NCBI GenBank assembly: GCA_028564925.1
Contig: CM053031.1
Span: forward strand, 165,250,226 to 165,314,225
DNA: 64,000 nt
Source: Lithobates sylvaticus
Taxonomy: Eukaryota; Chordata; Amphibia; Anura; Ranidae
Reading direction: 5' to 3'
The translations under genes were made by a program, and so were the position numbers. The notes under the pieces were generated by a model that was not told the DNA's origin, searched no databases, and was given only the letters and a program-made list of their open reading frames with translations. Positions 29,160 through 40,100 of the stretch are shown here, in pieces (position 1 is the stretch's first letter; each line of letters starts with the position of its first letter).

Positions 29160-30441
29160 TCAAACAATAGAAACTTGCTGTACCATTGCCTCTCCCGAAC
29201 CCCAGCCAGTTACAGTACACTGGCAAAGGGCAGGGAGAAGGCCCACCATATTGGTGCACCACCTGTCTGGAGGCATTAGGGTATATAGCCTACCATCCCG
29301 CTTCCTATCGTGGCATATCCTGTGGTAGTCAGGTGGAATAGATGAGGGGGCAAGTAAAATGGTACGTTCGTCCGGCGGGTCCAGCCAGTTCGGTACATCA
29401 ATTGGGTCTTGCTCCAGAAAGCTGAAAAAGGCTGGGAGTTGATCTGGGTCAGAGAGGACAAATTTATGCTCGGCCCTGGTCACTTTAATGCTGAAGGGGT
29501 GTCCCCATGTGTAGGTTGCTCCTGCTTGACGTACCAGGTCCAGCAGTGGGCGGACCATGCGGCGCATCTGGAGAGTGTTGCGAGAGAGGTCTGGGTATAG
29601 GTGGATGGCAGAACTATCAAAATCCACGGGACCCAAACGCCATGCCTTGCGCATTATTTCTTCTTTAAGGGTGAAGTAGTGAACCCTGCAGAGGACGTCG
29701 CGTGGGCGGTCACTATGTTCTCTCCTGGGTCCCCCCACTCTGTGCACCCGGTCTATTTCAATAGGGGACGAAGCCTCTCTTCCCAGGACTAGGTTGAGGA
29801 TGGCAGTGACAGAAGGTTTCAAGTCTGTACCCGCCGTGGCCTCCGGTATGCCTTGTAGCCGTATATTATTCCTGCGGCTCCGATTTTCGCCATCTTCTAT
29901 GCGTAGTTGGTGTTGTCGAATACGGTGCAGGTGTTCCTTGGAGGCCTGCTCGAGGGATGTGATGCGGGCTGCATGATCAGATTGAGTGTCAGTTAGAGCA
30001 GATATTTCTGTCTGATTAGTGGAGACCTGCTGTTGGAGGGACTGAAGATCTTTGTGGAGTGAGGTCTCCATTTTGACCGCCCAGGACTCAAACTCCGCTC
30101 GGAAGGCCGCCAGAAGGGACGAGGCTTCAGATCTAGGTAATTGAGGCTTGAGGGGCCACATCTCTAGGGCCTGTGTCTGGAAGCGGGGTGATAGAGGTGC
30201 CGGATCCGGACGCTACAGTTGGAGGGTCCGAGTGCTTGGCCGGGGGGTCATCTGATTCCTCGCCGCTGTCCGTCGCCGGCTGAACAGGGGGAGGAGGCTT
30301 GCCCTTCCCTGGATTTCGAGCGGGCGCCACCTTGTCTTTGGGAGTGCGGGAATCGGACTGAGATGTGCGGAGCAGGTATCGCTGGATCGTGCCCTGTTGT
30401 AGATCCGCTGACTCAGTAGATCGAGAGCTGTGCGTGGACAT
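29160..30441 (-). pseudogene. L1 ORF1p, one frameshift
   Basis: Two overlapping minus-strand frames cover one ORF1. The first, 30441-30133, gives a basic, Pro-rich N-terminus (MSTHSSRSTESADLQQGT). The second, open to 29160, gives the body. They lie in different frames and overlap near 30133-30161, which implies one frameshift there. The body has a coiled coil (heptads around LQSLQQQVSTNQTEISALTD), the RRM motif RRNNIRLQGIPE and DRVHRVGGPR. A C-terminal domain follows, containing RPRDVLCRVHYFTLKEEIM. The combined length of roughly 425 residues suits vertebrate L1 ORF1p, a trimeric RNA-binding chaperone that coats L1 RNA. The tail past about residue 330 (MPPDRWCTNMVGLLPALCQC) is unfamiliar. Confidence 0.88.
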
Positions 30442-31438
30442 GCTTTCCAGGGATGTGCGATGGCTGAAGTATAGCCTGTCCGCTACGGGCGGTCACGGGA
30501 CTCAGCAGCTCATTTCTTTAGCCAGACATGATCGTCACGTTTCACTGCAGAGTTGTACAGATGGGGGGCAAAGGTGGGCGCTGATCCTGCTGAACTACTT
30601 CCGTGGCTGTGTAGGTAGTTATCCAGGCTCATAGGGGTGAGGGGGACTAGGAGCGTGTTTGCATACAGCAGCTTGGGTGGAGCAAGATGGCCGCTTTTCA
30701 TGGTTTCTGGGGCCGTATCTGCAGCCCGCGTACTGATGGGGGGTAGATGTTTGTGGGTGCGGCACAGCAGAGATATTTATATTGGTGATGATGATGATGA
30801 TGATTTGGGGCTGGTAGTGTGATTGCAGGGATGGCCCAGGGCTGTGAATCCAGGATAGCAAATTGGGGACATCAGGCCTGGGCTGGCTCCGTTCGGCCTG
30901 TTCCTTGCAACCCACCGCTGAGTCAGGGATCTGGATAGGCAGCCAGGCTGATGCCTGGGAGTGGTCCTCGTCTATGGAGGTGGGCCGCGCCGGCCGCGGA
31001 GCGCCTCGGCGGGACCGCCGATCAGGAAAGTCTGGGGATTCTTAGGCCTCACTAGGCCGGAAGCGGTCGCGGCCTCCACGGACGTCCCGGGGGCCCAGAA
31101 AGACCACCGGAATGTCACTGCTAGGTGGGTGATTGATAGGTGGGGTCGGGTGGAGGTCCCTTAACTCTCAAAAGTGCTTTAATTCGGTTTCTCTGGGAGG
31201 CCTCGGGTTTCCAAGATGGCGGCGGCCGCGGGTGTCTGTTTGTCTTGTTTCTCCGCGTCTACGGCCTGTTTTTTCCCAAAATGCCAGCCCACACTCCAGC
31301 TGTGGGCTAAGCTAGTGATACTGGTGGGTTTTAGCTTACTGGATGGCTATTTTTGGCTTGGATGGCGCTGGATTGCTCTCTATGGCTCTGGAGCTCTCTG
31401 TAAAAGCGTCCACCTCTGCTGGTGCCAGGACACGCCCC
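30442..31438 (-). promoter_or_regulatory. L1 5' UTR / internal promoter region with YY1-like sites
   Basis: About 1 kb of GC- and CpG-rich DNA precedes ORF1. Two plus-strand words match the YY1 core (caagatggccgc at 30683-30694, and ccaagatggcggc at about 31211-31223). A YY1 site in the first bases of the human L1 5' UTR helps set its start site. Here the words lie inside the UTR and in the antisense orientation, so a promoter role is an inference. An ATGATG repeat lies at about 30786-30803. Confidence 0.55.
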
Positions 31439-31456
31439 CCGTCACATCCTTTTTTA

Positions 31457-32978
31457 AGGAGGGCCACCAGTAATACTTGGAAATCAGTTGGGAGGACTTC
31501 TTGACTCCAGGATGACCAGCTAGCTGAGAGGAGTGGCCCCATTTGAGAATCTGAAGACGAAGACGTGGGGGGACCAAGGTTTTCCCAGGAGGAACTTGCA
31601 CCAAAGAGGCAGGGGCAGAAGAGATCAGACACTCAGGGGGTATAATGTGTTGTACCAGAGACTCGGACTCAGAAGCATCGGTGGAACGTGATAGGGCGTC
31701 AGCCCTGACATTTTTGTCTGCGGGACGGAAATGGATCTCAAAATTGAAGCGAGCAAAAAACGACCACCTAGCTTGACGTGGGTTTAATCGCTGGGCAGAC
31801 TGGAGATAAGAGAGATTTTTGTGATCCGTGAAGATCGTGATGGGGTGAACGGATCCCTCAAGGAGATGTCTCCATTCCTCAAGTGCCAGCTTAATGGCCA
31901 GTAATTCACGGTCTCCGATGGCATAGTTCTTTTCGGGGGGAGAAAAGGTCTTAGAAAAAAACCCACAGGTTATATTCTTGCCCTTAGAATCTTTCTGAAG
32001 AAGCACAGCTCCAGCTCCCACAGAGAAGGCATCGACTTCCAGGAGAAACGGTTTGAGAGGATCAGGCCTGGACAAAACGGGTGCAGAGGCAAAGGCAGAC
32101 TTAAGGCGGTTAAATGCCTCATCAGCTTGAGGAGGCCAGGACCTAGGATTCGCAGCCTTTTTGGTTAGCGCCACAATAGGCGCGACAATGGTGGAGAAGT
32201 GAGGAATAAACTGGCGATAATAATTGGCAAATCTGAGGAACCGCTGGATGGCCCGTAGTCCAGTAGGACGTGGCCAGTTTAGGACGGCGGAAAGCTTCTC
32301 AGGATCCATTTGGAGACCTTGTCCAGAGACTAAGTAACCCAGGAAGGGAAGACTGCAGCGTTCAAAGAGACATTTCTCTAGTTTGGCGTAAAGATGGTTA
32401 TCTCTGAGCCGCTGGAGTACTTGACGGACATGAAGACGATGCACCTCCAAGCTAGAGGAGAAAATCAGGATATCGTCCAGATAGACAACAACACAAGAGT
32501 ACAGCAAATCCCTGAAAATCTCATTTACAAAGTCTTGGAAAACCGCAGGAGCATTGCATAAACCAGAGGTCCAATTCTTGCTCCGCGCAAACGGTCGAAA
32601 AGTTCAGAGATAAGGGGCAGCGGGTAACGATTTTTTACAGTGATCTTATTAAGATTACGATAGTCAATGCAGGGACGTAAGGACCCGTCCTTTTTGGCGA
32701 CAAAGAAGAATCCTGCTCCAGCAGGGGAAGAAGACTTGCGGATGAAACCTCTTTTGAGGTTTTCCTGGATGTAGTCTGTCATAGCTTGTGTCTCCGGGAT
32801 GGAGAGAGGGTAGATCCTGCCCCGGGGCGGAGTGGTGCCAGGAAGAAGATCAATAGGGCAATCAAAGGGTCTATGTGGCGGCAGGACCTCAGCTTGTTTC
32901 TTGCAAAATACATCGGCAAAGTCCCGGTAGGGTTGGGGGAGACTAGGCAGAGAGGTAGCGACAAAAACTTGTTTAGTG
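31457..32978 (-). pseudogene. Chromovirus reverse transcriptase, RNase H and integrase N-terminus
   Basis: On the minus strand, from 32978 downward, this part reads the reverse transcriptase: [40 protein letters not shown], and the catalytic VVYLDDILIFS. The connection follows (FLGYLVSGQGLQMDPEK), then RNase H (LLEVDAFSVGAGAVL, DRELLAIKLALEEWRH, TDHKNLSYL, ADALSR). The start of the integrase zinc domain (GHPGVKKS, YYWWPSLKKDV) lies where the L1 has inserted. In live relatives this polyprotein copies the genomic RNA. The region is broken, and the hammerhead-bearing insertion abuts it on the other side. Confidence 0.92.
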
Positions 32979-32992
32979 GGCACCGCTTTGAG

Positions 32993-34944
32993 TAATAATA
33001 ATAAGGATTATATGCTGCGGTGAATGTGCGTATGCAGGGTGCCCTTTGGTTATTCTTTTGCTTTTTCTTTTTCTTTGCTTGTTTCTTTGTCACTTTCTTT
33101 CTCTTATTTCCATCCTTCTCTACAAGCTCATATCGGTCCCGATGGACCTTGCACTGGCGCGGGCCCCGGGGGATAATGCATGGGGAATGCCCTGTATGGC
33201 GATCGCCCCAGGGTTTTGGGGAATTGTATGGACCGCTCCGGTGGCGTGGCGTGGTTGGTTATGTCCACCCTAGGGTGGTCTTCTGCCCGCCACGCCTCCG
33301 AGTCGGGGATCGGCCGCCAGCCCTGTTCCGGCCACCAAGTTTGAGGTCTCCACCTACGGGACCCTGTCATGCCCTATCAGCTGACAGCACAGCTTGGCTA
33401 CTGTCAGCAGGGCATGTCAGGTTAGTCCCACTTGAACTGTGTACCGGAAGGAGTTCCTCACAAGAACACTCCGGTCACCTGGTCTGGGATAGGCGCTGTC
33501 TGATCTCCGTGCTACGTCCGCGTGACGCCAGCGCGGCGTGACGTCACACGCCGTGCGCATTTGGCGCCACGGGGGGAGACTATTTAAACCCAGTCTGACG
33601 CTGTGTCAGACTGAGGTGGACGTGAGGCTCGGGACGCTCTGGGAACGATCTCAAACAGGTAGATTGACTCAACTAAACTCTTTGATTGGTGGACATTTTG
33701 CCCACCGTAAATTATAGGAAACCATTACAATTATCCTTAATGTCTTTTTCATAGGCATCGGATGACTTATCTAGCCCCTGCTGAGGGGCAGTATATGGGT
33801 TGACCAGCCATCAAATATGATACGCTCTGACGCCATATATACTTTATGATAAGGTAGGGGATCATAACCCCTCTATCTTTTGGGGATCCATGAAATGTAC
33901 TGGATATGGTTCCTATACATTTTTTATTGGGGTCTCTTTTCTTTTGCTTTGCTATTTTTCAGAAATTGATCCAGCAGTTCCCGCTCGCTTTCCCCCATTC
34001 GGTTTTTGCTGTCTGGGGGGCTGACCGACCCGAGCCTCTTACAATACAGATTTTTACAAGCTTTCGTAGAGGTAGGTAAAGCCTGACAATTGACACTGGG
34101 CATGGTCACACTACTTGCCTACCGTACGCATGATTATGGCTTATCTGAATACAATCGTGGTTAATAAGTACATTTGTACCCCACAGGCCCTATAAACATT
34201 TCATTGGAAAAGGAATAGGATTTCTCTCTCCCCCTACAATTTCCCAGCCACGATTTCTGGTGGTGGTCGCTGGGTACGTCCCTGCGCGGGTCCCGTTTTT
34301 CTGGGGGGTGCTCCAGTGCAACCATCGGCACCTCTATCTAGAAGCCTGGCCATGCTCATGACCCCTATGATATTGGAGGTAGGGAACCATGTATATGTAA
34401 ATTGACTTCACTAGACATTCCTGTCACCGCACATCCTATGCAGCATATATAACGCTTTAATGATTATCAATTGTCTTTTATATATATTAACCAATATATT
34501 GTTTTGTATACATACCATAGAATACGAAAAAGTTTCCAAAAAATCCTCGTCCATCTGTAAACATATCTTATCCTTGTCTCCTGATGAAGCCTCTATAGGC
34601 GAAACATGTCGAGCGACTGGACAAGTATCATGACCTGTGTATTTTGAATGTATGGCAATATAGGTGTTCCATTAGGAACTGTATGTAGTACCTCTGAACC
34701 CTATGATTCATATACTGATGTACATAGAGTCTAACATTGTATTTTTTTCTTTTCTTTTTATCTTTATGTCAATAAAACAAACAATTTTACCATATCTTTA
34801 TGGAATTATTCTCTTTTGTGTATGTACCATAGACAGTCCCAAATCTCCAATAACCTTTTTACTGTATACTAATCTGGGATGATTGTACATTATCTATGCA
34901 AAATCTTGGAAGAACACTCCAGTCTAGTGAGCTCTGAAAATTTC
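32993..34944 (+). mobile_element. 1.95-kb non-coding insertion with hammerhead motif
   Basis: Inserted between the chromovirus protease and reverse transcriptase. The 14-bp word ggcaccgctttgag lies at 32979-32992 and 34945-34958, so the boundaries are secure. The left edge starts with a short (TAA)n run. No open frame has family character. A hammerhead ribozyme motif lies in the right third (34573-34625). Penelope-like elements carry hammerheads in their terminal repeats, and the Penelope element at 45-54 kb also has a 14-bp duplication. I therefore infer a non-autonomous or terminally deleted Penelope relative. The orientation is taken from the ribozyme strand. A SINE-like or retrozyme-like origin remains possible. 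Confidence 0.75.
34573..34625 (+). ncRNA. Hammerhead ribozyme motif
   Basis: All conserved pieces are present in order. CTGATGA is at 34581-34587. Stem II is GCC/GGC (34589-34591 with 34598-34600, 6-nt loop). GAAAC is at 34601-34605. A minimal stem III is formed by the palindrome ACATGT (34604-34609), and the cleavage triplet GTC is at 34608-34610. Stem I pairs TC with GA next to the core, then CTTGTC (34573-34578) with GACAAG (34620-34625) across a bulge. This is the type-I layout with a very short stem III known from Penelope-like elements. Cleavage would fall after C34610. Activity is not shown by sequence alone. Confidence 0.8.
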
Positions 34945-34958
34945 GGCACCGCTTTGAG

Positions 34959-35426
34959 GCAATGCCTGTGGCAGGAAGGACCCCAACTTTTGATGTCCCC
35001 CGAGGCCCAGTCGAGGGTAGGAGAATGCAGCTGGAGCCAGGGTAGGCCCAAAAGGATCTCAGAGGTACAGTTGGGTAACACAAAGAAGCTAATCTTTTCG
35101 TGATGGAGAACTCCAATTTTCATGAGGAGAGGTTCAGTGCGATAGCGCACGATACAGTTCAGGTTTTGACCATTTACAGAGGTGATGAAAAAAGGCTTGA
35201 CGAGACGGGTAACCTGAACATTAAATTTGTTGATGAGTGGGGCTTCAATGAAGTTTCCTGCCGAACCAGAGTCCAGAAAGGCCACAGCGGAGAAAGAGGA
35301 CTTCTTGGGCAACGAAATCCCCACTGGAACAGTCAGACGTGGAGAGGAGGAATTCCCACCTAGTAACGCCTCTCCCACGTTAGCTAGGTGCGAGCGTTTC
35401 CCTGACGCTGAGGGCGGATAGAGCAA
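34959..35426 (-). pseudogene. Chromovirus protease region
   Basis: The minus strand reads an aspartic protease with the catalytic motif AFLDSGSAGNFI. A flap-like stretch follows, then EILLGLPWLQLHSP, the ILG-type motif that closes the fold in Ty3/gypsy proteases. In live relatives it matures the Gag-Pol polyprotein. It lies directly after gag, and the 1.95-kb insertion follows it. It belongs to a broken element. Confidence 0.88.
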
Positions 35427-36304
35427 TCCTTTAAAAAATGGTCAGGACTGGCGCAATACAGGCACAGATTATTGTCTCGGCGGCGAGTCCTCTCTTGTGT
35501 GGTCAGGCGAGACCGATCCACTTGCATAGCCTCCTCAGCGGGAGGCACAGGAACAGGTTGCAGAGGATTCTGGAAGAGAGGAGCCAGGCGAGGAAACCGC
35601 CTGACGCGAACCAAGTCTCTTTCTTGGCGTAGCTCTAGGCGTCGTTCGGAATAACGCATGTCAATGCGGGTGGCCAGCTCGATGAGTTCGGACAGGGTAG
35701 CAGGAATTTCTCGTGCGGCCAGCACATCTTTGACGTGACTGGATAGGCCCTTTTTGAAGGTCGCGCAGAGGGCCTCATTGTTCCAAGAGAGTTCAGATGC
35801 CAGGGTGCGGAACTGAATGGCGTAATCGCCTACTGAAGAATTCCCCTGGACAAGGTTCAGGAGAGCCGTCTCGGCAGAGGAAGCCCAGGCTGGCTCCTTG
35901 AAGACACTGCGAACTTCAGAAAAGAAGGCCGGGATTGAAGCTGTGGCAGGACCGCTCCGGTCCCAAAGCGGTGTAGCCCAGGCTAGGGCCTTATCAGATA
36001 GCAGGCTGACCACGAATGCCACCTTTGACCGCTCTGTGGGGAATTGGTCCGATAACATCTCCAGATGGAGGAAACACTGGGATAGGAACCCTTGGCACAG
36101 TTTGGGATCCCCATTGAACTTGTCAGGAAGAGACAGGCGGATTCTAGCGGCAGCAGCTCGCGGTGGAGGAGATGCCGGAGCAAGAGGTGGAGATGGCAGA
36201 AGCTGCTGCAGCATAGCAGTCAACTGCGCCAATTGCTGACCCTGTTGAACGACCACCGTGGTCAGGTCCGAGAGGCTTGGCAGCGGGACCTCAGCGGGAT
36301 CCAT
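35384..36304 (-). pseudogene. Chromovirus Gag
   Basis: The minus-strand frame starts MDPAEVPLPSLSDL, 12 bp inside the 5' LTR, and runs 306 codons. It has a glutamine-rich helix and the capsid-like retrotransposon Gag domain (PDKFNGDP, FLSQCFLHLEM, AFVVSLLSDKALAWATPLW). One CCHC zinc knuckle follows, CLYCASPDHFLKDC. Gag packages the element RNA. The very short leader leaves little room for a tRNA primer site before the start codon. Chromoviruses of the Tf1/sushi type are known to self-prime, which would fit but is inferred. Confidence 0.9.
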
Positions 36305-36316
36305 GGCCGGATCTAC

Positions 36317-37009
36317 TGTTACGCTCCGGGTATGGCAGGAAATGGGAGGTGGATCCCCTATGTCAATGAGGCGACAGCACGGGTTATATTGGAGGACCGG
36401 TTCTAATGTTGCTACTGGTTTTCACCAGAGCCCGCCGCAAGGCGGGATGGACTTGCAGCGGCGGTAGCAACCAGGTCGTGTCCTCCAATCGCAACTCGAC
36501 CCCAATGACAGCTGAGAAAGGCACGGTACACAGGGATAAGGCAGAGGCGAGGTCAAACGTAGCAAAAGGTCGAGGCAGGTGGCAATGGTTCGTAGTCAGG
36601 GGCAACAGCAGGGGTCTGGATACACAAGCAGGAGCAAAACACACAAACGCTTTCACTGGGCACTAAGGCAACACAAGATCCGACCAGGATAGGAAGGGGA
36701 AGTGGGTTTATGAGGAATTTGGGTGTAACAGTAATTTGGGCCAGGCACCAATCACTTGTGCGCTGGCCCTTTAAGATATGGCCGAGTTGCGCGCGCCTGG
36801 GGAGCGGGGACGCGCGCGCAGGGAGACACAGGCGGGGGCAGGTGAGGAGAGAGAGATGCGATCCCCGGGTGGATGGAGGCCGCCGCGAGGATCGCATCCC
36901 ATCGGCAAAGCAGCGCCTGCGGTCAGAGGAGCTGACCGAGGTGCTGCAGGACAACGGGCGCCGTGAGCACTTTGGGATGGAGGGGACACCCGGAGCGCTC
37001 GGCGTAACA
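36317..37009 (-). repeat. Chromovirus 5' LTR
   Basis: 693 bp, about 98% alike to the LTR at 22233-22907 by eye, and 18 bp longer. It is flanked on the right by the target duplication AGTAG, after which the old plus-strand L1 resumes. Confidence 0.9.
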
Positions 37010-37014
37010 AGTAG

Positions 37015-37182
37015 CATCCACTGATCTAATTAATTTGTGACTTTTGTTTTTCAGTATGCTCATATGAACGTTGCACCATTGTATGTTTTAATGTATAAAA
37101 GAAGGTAATAACGTTCTTTTATCTTCTTAACCCTTTGTACTTTTTTATGAGAAAACTCAATAAAAAAAGATTGAAATTAAAA
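37015..37182 (+). mobile_element. 3' end of the old plus-strand L1
   Basis: Continuation of the L1 that ends at 22227. It has an AT-rich 3' UTR with AATAAA (about 37159-37164) and the tail word CTCAATAAAAA..GATTGAA, followed by an A-rich end. The chromovirus separates the two parts, and its 5-bp duplication marks the break point. Confidence 0.75.
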
Positions 37183-37189
37183 TCTTCAG

Positions 37190-40100
37190 TGAGGCTTTTG
37201 TTTCTTTGGGAATGGGTGGGAAATTAAGAATATCTAGGTTTGTTGGTATGGAAGTTCCTAGGTTTGATCTGGGGGGAGGGGTTTGCAACTTCCATTGCCT
37301 CTGATTTTTGAAAATAGATTTTTAGGGATGATAGAGCCCCATAGATCTCGAATTTATGAAGAGGGCTAGGAAGTGAGATGAGTGGATACATGGGGGAGAA
37401 GAGGTCATCTGCATAGGCTGAAATCTTCAGGTGGTGATTTCTAACTGTCAAGCTGGTGATATTTGTGCTGGCTATTATTTTCCATAGGACTGATTCAACT
37501 GAGAGCACAAACAAGAGGAGGGAGAGTGGGCAGCCCTGTCTTGTTCCATTTGAGATGTGGAAGGAGTTCGAGAAGATACTGTTGACCTTAACCGAGTCTG
37601 ATGGGGTAGATTAGGTGACAGAGATCCAGCACAATATATTATCTCCCAGATCTACAGTATGTGCCCATGTGTTGATAGAATAAAGTACCAGTTCACCCTA
37701 TCAAATGTTTTTTTCCTCATCTGTGGATAGGAAAAGACATGACATTGATGAGGAGGATGCTGCATGTATCAGGTGCAGAACTTTTAATATGTTTTCCCTG
37801 GCTTCATGCACTGGTAAGCAGGGCTCAAGTCAGGGCTCAAGTCCTGCGGGAACGCATGGGAATGGAGTTCCTGTACTTTTTCCACAACAGGAACTCAGTT
37901 CCCATTAGCAGCCACGTCCTGCAAGACTTTGAAGTATGTGAGCTGTGTGGCAGGTGCTACACCAGCAGCTGCCAACACGCAATAGTAAGTGCCACACGCC
38001 TGACCATTCAGGCATTGCCAGTAGGGGGCCCCATGACAGCTTCCGCTTTGATTTACCTGTCAATCACAGATAGCTGATGGGTAGATAGGGTCCCTGCTGC
38101 TAAGAGATTGTATTTAGTCAGACCTCTCATGATGCCCTCCTCCCTGCCGGCCCCTCCTGATTTTCTGTCTCCTCATCTATCCCCCCCCAGTCTCCTGCAT
38201 ACTTGCTCTGTGTGTCCCGCTGAATCCCCCCCCTCATCTATCTTCAGTGCCATATGATAAGAGAACCCAGAGGAGGAGCACAGCTATTCTGCTCACAGGC
38301 CATGCAGGGAGAGAGGGGAGCTGAGGGAGGAACATCCGCTTGGGGTGGTAAGCTGAGCACAATACCTGGCAAAGTTTAATGCCAGGAGGGAAGTTTATGT
38401 GGAAATATGTGAAGGGTTGGAATAGCAGCGAGTGTGTGTTGGTGCCCTGCAGAGTTTGCAGCCCCCCAAACTAACACACATCTCATAAGCAGGAACACAT
38501 CACTATCTCCCCAAGCATTCTGTCCAGATAATGTGCAGTTAATTTATGACCTTTCCATTTAACCCTGTGTTATCCAAACTCTGTTCAATGAAAAGTGTAA
38601 ACTCTCCACATAAACACTCTATATACAAAATAAAATTCCCCAATAAAGATCAGAACATGATGTTCACATTTGCATGGAAGCACAATTGAATGAATTCTGA
38701 TTATTCAGAGAATTACCGTATTTATGTTTATTGAGGATTTTTTTTATGTACTAACAGTTAAGCTTCATACACACAATATGAAAATTGGATGAAAAATACC
38801 ACTTTTGAAGCGTTCGTGCATATGAGCGTATCATTTTTTGTTGTTGGTGGGCGAGTGGATCTTGGGTGGGAGTTCCCACACTTTTTTCCCCAGGACTTGA
38901 CCCCTGCTGGTAAGAGGTCTACTTGGACGATGTCTATATATACAAGCAACATTGGAAAGGTGACTGTTCACTAATGTTTTAGTAAGGAGTTTGAGATAAA
39001 GGTTTATTAGCAATATGGGTCAGTAACTAGCACAGCAGGATGGGACATTACCCTCTCTGGGGATTATCATGATGTGCGATCCTTTTGAGTAGTGGGACTG
39101 TGTGTTCAGGAGTTAAAAGCAGTGGTGAGATGCAGGAGCAGCTGTGGAAGTAATTTTCACAACAAGGAGCCTGCTGACTAGGTGGGAGATGTGAATGACT
39201 GCTGGGTGACACATCTATGATGGGTATTTTAACATTTCCCTAAGGAGAGTGGCCAAGTTGTAAACTTTGGGCATGCACAGTGAAAGAGAAGCAGGCAGCA
39301 AGGAAGGAGAGAGTGCCAAGGCTTTCTTCTAGCCCATGGTCCCTATTAGTTTATATCAGGTTGTGGTTTCTCATATGGTAAAGGGCTTAAGGAAACCATT
39401 TAGAGTGTGTGTGTGTGTGAGTGTATATGTATAAGGGGGGAATGACGGGGGGCAGGGGAAGTGAAGATGTGGAGCACAAAAGGGACTCCATATCCATCAT
39501 CTCATGGCTTCTCGACCTCTGTGATGTTAATTATGGCTCCCCCCATTCACCTTCTCCCAAAAGATGTAAACAGTATCCTTGTGAGGCAGATAAAGTAATA
39601 CCTAACATTATTATACTGTTCCTTTGGGATAGCTTGCTCTGGAACCCAAGACCACCACCAGAGACTGGGTAGGGAGAGCCAAGAGAGGAGGCTAAGATAA
39701 AATTATTGGCAACTTCAGCTTTTACCTGCCTGTCCCTCAGCAACAGAGGGGGGCAGTCCCCACAAAAGAGATCAAGAGTATGAACGCAGATAATTGGAGG
39801 AAGCAAAGACTCAGAGTAGAGCAGGGTCTGGGTGGTCTACTGTAGCCTTGCCCGGGATGCAGGTTAAAAACAACTGTTCTGTGTTTTGGGTCTGTGTGTC
39901 TGTTATTCAAAGGTCCTGTTTCTTGCTTATCAGATCCATAGTTGAGCAGCTAGGTTAATCAAGTTGGGAGGTGGATGAGAGTTTTTAAAACTGAAATGGG
40001 TAAGCTGTAGAGTTAGGAGTGGGGAAATGGAAATTTCAGTGGTCCCTTGATGCAAATCTTATATTTACCGCTTTTTGTCCTTGGCTGAGGTTGTCTGTGG

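Larger units (their letters stand above)
24100..31438 (-). mobile_element. Full-length, nearly intact L1 LINE
   Basis: A 7.3-kb L1 inserted in the chromovirus integrase region. The same 18-bp sequence, ccgtcacatccttttttA, lies at 24082-24099 and 31439-31456; read on the minus strand it starts with six or more A, as expected for L1 target-primed insertion. The order on the minus strand is a CpG-rich 5' UTR (31438-30442), ORF1, a 0.7-kb gap, ORF2, then a 3' UTR of about 480 bp. An AATAAA lies 12-17 bp before the end. The tail word CTCAATAAAA..GATTGAA also ends the old L1 at 37.1 kb, so both belong to related lineages. Its few lesions suggest a young copy. Confidence 0.93.
22233..37009 (-). mobile_element. 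Ty3/gypsy chromovirus with two nested insertions
   Basis: A retrotransposon on the minus strand, bounded by LTRs of 675 and 693 bp that begin TGTTACGC and end GCGTAACA. The 5-bp duplication AGTAG lies at 22228-22232 and 37010-37014. In transcription order it holds gag, protease, reverse transcriptase-RNase H, integrase and a chromodomain. After removing the L1 (24100-31438) and the hammerhead-bearing insertion (32993-34944), about 5.5 kb remains, a normal size for the family. The LTRs differ at roughly 2% of positions by eye, so it is a fairly recent fossil. Besides the two insertions it has a few breaks and is not functional. Confidence 0.93.

Noticed and set aside
33020-33541. 173-codon frame at the left of the hammerhead-bearing insertion
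   Set aside because: It starts in a T-rich tract giving runs of Phe, then Arg/Pro-rich sequence, with no motif. It is likely a chance frame in GC-rich DNA.
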